Shown: positions 60,943-64,000 of the stretch, in pieces
How the letters are laid out: every line of letters starts with the position of its first letter
Position numbering within the stretch: position 1 is the first letter of the stretch
Assembly: GCF_964275005.1 (NCBI RefSeq)
Contig: NC_092686.1
Span: forward strand, 17,188,547-17,252,546
Direction: 5' to 3'
Length of the DNA: 64,000 nucleotides
DNA from: Diadema setosum
Lineage: Eukaryota > Echinodermata > Echinoidea > Diadematoida > Diadematidae
The notes under the pieces: generated by a model
The model's database searches: none
What the model was told of the DNA's origin: nothing
Seen by the model: the letters and a program-made list of their open reading frames with translations, nothing else
Translations under genes and position numbers: made by a program

Positions 60943-61245
60943 CCCTGCTGCCAGAACTTGAAGAAAGTCCAGACGAAAGTCCAGACTCCAAGGTCTAGCG
61001 TTGCCGCTAGATCTAGGCCCTTGTGCTGCAGGCCCTGTTGTTTCTGTGCTGAATTTTGCAGGTAAGGTATCTGCTTTATGGATTTTCAATGTTTTTGTAG
61101 TCGAGATAAATCTCATGGTGGTCGTATTAACACCAAGGGCTAACTTAGATCTAGTTTTAGTAGGACCCATACCTCGGAAGAGTGGCCTGACCACGTAGAT
61201 ACAAACAGTGCCGCCGCTTCGCGATCCAAGCGCTGGTGTAGGCAT
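60943..61245 (-). CDS. Candidate first coding exon, mitochondrial-presequence-like (unrecognised gene)
   Basis: Open from MPTPALGSRSGG to LQVLAAG (101 codons), ending exactly at GGG|GTATGT, a good donor in phase 0; the frame then stops five codons on. Residues from about 20 to 75 are rich in Arg, Lys, Ser and Thr with almost no acids (for example MRFISTTKTLKIHK), as expected of a mitochondrial targeting sequence, followed by RLDFLQVLAAG. An upstream in-frame ATG at 61341 would add 32 residues from repeat-like DNA, so the internal Met is preferred. No following exon was identified and the family is not recognised. It lies on the same strand as, and upstream of, the visible TBK1-like exons. Confidence 0.4.
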
Positions 61246-61249
61246 AGTG

Positions 61250-61905
61250 CTAGAGTACTTCCGTATCCATATAGATATCTCAAAATTCACTTCACCAAAT
61301 TGCACCAAAATCACAAGAAATATTTTATGACTCATGTCCACTTGCTCATGCTAATTGGAACCAAATCGCAAGTCGGGAAGCGTAAGTGAAGTTGTCGACT
61401 TTCCTGTCATCGCTAAAAACAATCTGCTCTGTAAGACTAAACAAGAGTGATCGCGGCGTAGTAGCCCTACTTGCCTGCGCACGCACAGACTGAAGTTAGC
61501 CATCTAATATCCTGAGACAAATCTTTCAAGTAATCGGATGCAAAAAATCAATTTATAAATTATTTGAGCTAAGTTGAATGAAAAATAAAGTTCGTAAATC
61601 ACACAAATCGCCAAAATCATGACATTTTTTAGTATAGTTCCCGCGTAAATTCCCCGTTCGCATAGTACTAGTCGGCTAACTTCAGTTCTAGATTGTGCAT
61701 GTTGCGTTTACCAAGATCTCTCGCGAAGAGTGAGGTTTTTTTTAGTGACAACTTGAAAGTCGGCGTCAATATTGATACTTCTCGATTACCGATTTCGTTC
61801 AAATATAATACACCATTTTGAAATATGCTTAGAAGTATATCCTGTGATTTTGGTGCAATTTGGTTCAGCGAAATTTGAGACAGCTGCATGGATAGGACAG
61901 TACAC
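61250..61905. repeat. Inverted repeat around the candidate first exon's 5' flank
   Basis: The left arm, about 61260-61320, contains AATTGCACCAAAATCACA. The right arm, about 61850-61890, contains the complement TGTGATTTTGGTGCAATT followed by TTGAGACAGCTGCATGGAT. A third related copy, in the right-arm orientation, is near 3500-3550 (TGTGATTTTGATGCGATTTG). The centre is more CpG-rich and could include a promoter. Confidence 0.5.
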
Positions 61906-62159
61906 AAGTGCCGCCTGCTAGCTAAATTGGGCCTAAGCGTCGTCTGCTACTCGGCACGATTTAACGCACGCGTATGCGAGGGCTTGTAATCAGTGATATA
62001 TTTGGCACCTGTGACATCACGACATCCGGGCTCGTCAGCTCATTAGCATAATTCTCGCCCGAAATTTTCCATTTTCAACATGAAATCACGGACTAAATCG
62101 TTACGAAATTTTGATTCTGTTTGCACCGCTGGGTCTTTTAGAATTAAAAGAACAACAAA

Positions 62160-62490
62160 TAAAAAAAATAAAAAACCGGTACAATGCCCTTCTAAGGGTA
62201 ATATTATTCCCCTGCCTTCTGAAAAAGATACAAAATGTAAGTCGAGTGTTCTCTTGTTATGCCAAAAAGTGAAAATATGTTGAATTTTATTTATACTTTC
62301 TTTATAACGTTGTACACTTGTGACATCACAAGCTATAACAGTCTTCTCATCCAGCCGTGACTGAGCAGACACTTCAAATCATAACATTTGAACGGATTGT
62401 CTGATTTTCCTCAAACTCTCATTGATGTGTTCTACTAATATTGCTGCATTCACTCAACCCACATGTCTGTGAAGGTAAAGTTGTCCTTTA
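62160..62490. mobile_element. Family A foldback, right-half copy
   Basis: Contains GGTAATATTATTCCCCTGCC, CTTCTCATCCAGCCGTGACT, GATGTGTTCTACTAATATTG and CATTCACTCAACCC, ending TTGTCCTTTAAG near a TTAA. It complements the left half at 59950-60240 across about 2 kb of unrelated sequence. Confidence 0.55.
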
Positions 62491-62647
62491 AGCCCGCTGC
62501 ACAATATATGACGCACATCTATACAACTGACAAGACTTTGGATCCGAAATGAATCACAATATCCTCAGAATAAACATGCATGTTTATTTCATATCCAAAG
62601 TCTGTCAGTCGTATAGTCATGAGAATTAGTTTAGTGTGCGGCGGGCT
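62491..62647. mobile_element. 157 bp foldback mini element
   Basis: Ends AGCCCGCTGCACA and TGTGCGGCGGGCT, with internal complementary blocks GACTTTGGATCCGAAATGAA and TTTATTTCATATCCAAAGTC. It directly abuts the right end of the family A half-copy. The DFG-like reading here is chance. Confidence 0.65.
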
Positions 62648-62934
62648 GAAGATCAACTTGGCTGATTTTGGGTCGATGATGTTTTAATTCTGACAGAATT
62701 ACCCCTTTTCTACCTGTCCATTAATACTGACAATTCGCAGTTAGTTTTGGTCAACTCCTATAATACTTTGTTTCACATTGGTTTTCTCTCTTGTGCATCC
62801 ATGAAGCGTGTCAAAGTGAATGCGTGAAAACTAGATGGTACCTTTACATGCAAACCACAAGAGCTTTGATTGTTTGGATTTAATCTGCGAATCCATTCCC
62901 TTTGGTAACTGAGAAGTTTTAAATTTAACCGATG

Positions 62935-63175
62935 TGTTGGCTCAGTGAGTAGAGCGGCTGCCCTCACAATCGGGAGGTCGTGGGTTCAAACCCCGGCACG
63001 TCATACCAAAAGACGTTAAAAGATGGGAGTTGCTGCTACCTTGTTTGCCGTTCAACAGTTGAAAAGGTTAGAGCAACGTCGATCTGGCGCTGCTCAGTGG
63101 CTGCCGGGCCCACGATCAATTGGGCAAAAAGAATTTCTATTCTTGGACAATAAAATTTGGAGTTTATATCCAAAA
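62935..63175 (+). mobile_element. tRNA-derived SINE
   Basis: The head resembles a tRNA with an A box (TGGCTCAGTGAGTAGAGC) and B box (GGGTTCAAACCCC, 62982-62994), but the anticodon stem is mismatched and the acceptor stem does not close well, so it is not a working tRNA. About 170 bp of unrelated body follows, ending near GGACAATAAAATTTGGAG. Confidence 0.65.
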
Positions 63176-63197
63176 CAATCATTCATTATTATAACAA

Positions 63198-63233
63198 CCT
63201 GATCTCCAGACAGGAGCCTGTCTGGAGATCAGG
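63198..63233. repeat. Perfect 17 bp inverted repeat next to a tRNA B-box-like motif
   Basis: The arms CCTGATCTCCAGACAGG (63198-63214) and its exact complement (63217-63233) are separated by AG. Immediately to the right is GGTCGTAGGTTTGAATCC, a B-box-like motif similar to that of the SINE at 62935. Probably a rearranged tRNA-derived fragment. Confidence 0.7.
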
Positions 63234-63649
63234 AGGTCGTAGGTTTGAATCCTGCTCAAGTACGCCCATGATTTCTTTTATGGCTACTACTATGACATAA
63301 AAGCAGTTTGGAATAGTAATGGATGTCTGGTAAAGCTAGTACAAATTGCCAATCATCTTCTCTAGGTGTGAGTTTGATTTGTGGAAAAAAAACACAGACT
63401 TTCATACCAGAGTAACAAACCTGACGACATGTTGATCTATAATCACACCCTTTTTTTTCTGAGCTTGCATAGCACTGTTAGCAGTCAAAATTTGGTGCCT
63501 CAGTATAAACTGAAGGTCACCAATGGATTGAAACTCTGGCCTGGAGTCAAGAAGACTGGACAGATCAAACTTAGCACTACATAAACAGCATTCATTAGCT
63601 CCTACACTTTTAATAAGTTTTTGATTTTTAAGCGATTTTTTTTTTTTAC

Positions 63650-64000
63650 CCTCCGCCAAGGCAGGAGATTAGGTTTTCATTGGTGTTGGTTTGCCTGTCT
63701 ATTTTCAAAATAACCCAAAAAGTTGTGAATGCATTTGATTTAAACTTGCTGGAAAAGTTGATAATGACACAAGGAACAAATGATTAACTTTTGGTAGTGA
63801 TCAAGGAATTTTTATGGATTTTTGAAGGAATTTTTAATCTTTTTGCAGACAGGGTTAGTGAACTGAGCAAACATGCTATAAACGTGTGCTCTGCTCAGGA
63901 AAGGCGCCACATAGCTGGAAACTGATACACAAACAAAAGGATTCTATATATCGGGAAATAAGGCAATTATGGGTGGAAATGAGCTGCTTGCTGGAGGTCT
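63650..64000. repeat. Dispersed repeat family B, copy truncated by window end
   Basis: Begins CCCTCCGCCAAGGCAGGAG and continues through GGTGGAAATGAGCTGCTTG to the end of the window. It is in the same orientation as the other two copies but lacks the CTGATCTCT segment present in the 3.7 kb copy. Confidence 0.65.

Larger units (their letters stand above)
53824..64000. other. Upstream of the visible kinase exons: repeats plus one candidate exon
   Basis: Searching the minus strand by eye for TEEYL, DFGAAR, HRDIKPGN and GXGXXXXV motifs found no kinase N-lobe or catalytic-loop exon here. What is present: a complex foldback (54284-55700), MITE copies, a CA repeat, the candidate mitochondrial exon (60943-61245), a tRNA-like SINE and a family B repeat. 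If the kinase gene is intact, its next upstream exon is probably beyond position 64000. Confidence 0.55.

Noticed and set aside
62935..63005. A functional tRNA gene.
   Set aside because: A and B boxes are present, but the anticodon stem has a mismatch, the loop is too large and the acceptor stem is poor; it is the head of a SINE.
63381..63659. Overlapping frames on both strands, including a plus-strand frame ending in LKLWPGVKKTGQIKLSTT and a minus-strand frame with EFQSIGDLQFILRHQIL.
   Set aside because: Neither strand has a convincing splice-site pair or known domain; the region is flanked by repeats.
1..64000. CRISPR arrays, operons, rRNA genes, intact retroelement or viral ORFs.
   Set aside because: Looked for and not seen; this is animal genomic DNA with only non-autonomous elements and short frames outside the two genes.

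Overview
This is eukaryotic, AT-rich genomic DNA from an animal: long introns, canonical GT-AG splice sites, simple-sequence repeats and many short inverted-repeat transposons. Protein sequence and repeat style suggest an invertebrate deuterostome, most likely an echinoderm such as a sea urchin. That placement is inference; nothing in the window proves it.

Two genes can be assembled exon by exon with consistent reading phase. (1) A makorin-1-type RING E3 ubiquitin ligase lies on the + strand in seven coding exons (638-19801). It is complete, 578 residues, with four CCCH zinc fingers, the makorin Cys-His motif, a RING finger and an unusually long acidic tail. Its first coding exon holds only 26 codons and is separated from the rest by a 9.7 kb intron. 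(2) A TBK1/IKK-epsilon-type kinase lies on the - strand in thirteen coding exons (53823 down to 36136). It covers the kinase C-lobe, the ubiquitin-like domain, the coiled-coil scaffold region and the true C-terminus (628 residues). The N-lobe and catalytic-loop exons were not found in the window. The two genes are tail to tail, about 16 kb apart between stop codons.

A third, uncertain coding unit on the - strand is a candidate first exon (61245-60943) encoding a mitochondrial-presequence-like N-terminus and ending at a good splice donor. Its next exon was not identified. A 39-codon lysine-rich ORF (33306-33187, - strand) sits inside an inverted-repeat-bounded element.

Layout: 1-640 makorin 5' region; 638-19801 makorin with TE-rich introns; 19802 to about 21031 makorin 3' region with several AATAAA signals; 21-35.8 kb intergenic, mostly repeats; 35.8-53.8 kb kinase gene; 53.8-64 kb upstream of the visible kinase exons, with foldback elements, the candidate mitochondrial exon, and tRNA-like and dispersed repeats.

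The repeats are the other main content. There are several unrelated TTAA-flanked inverted-repeat families, two full-length copies of one ~692 bp TA-flanked element in opposite orientation, a GC-rich element nested in a dispersed repeat with a clean 7 bp target duplication, and large foldbacks in or near the kinase introns. No transposase or reverse transcriptase ORF is intact. No rRNA, CRISPR or functional tRNA gene was seen.
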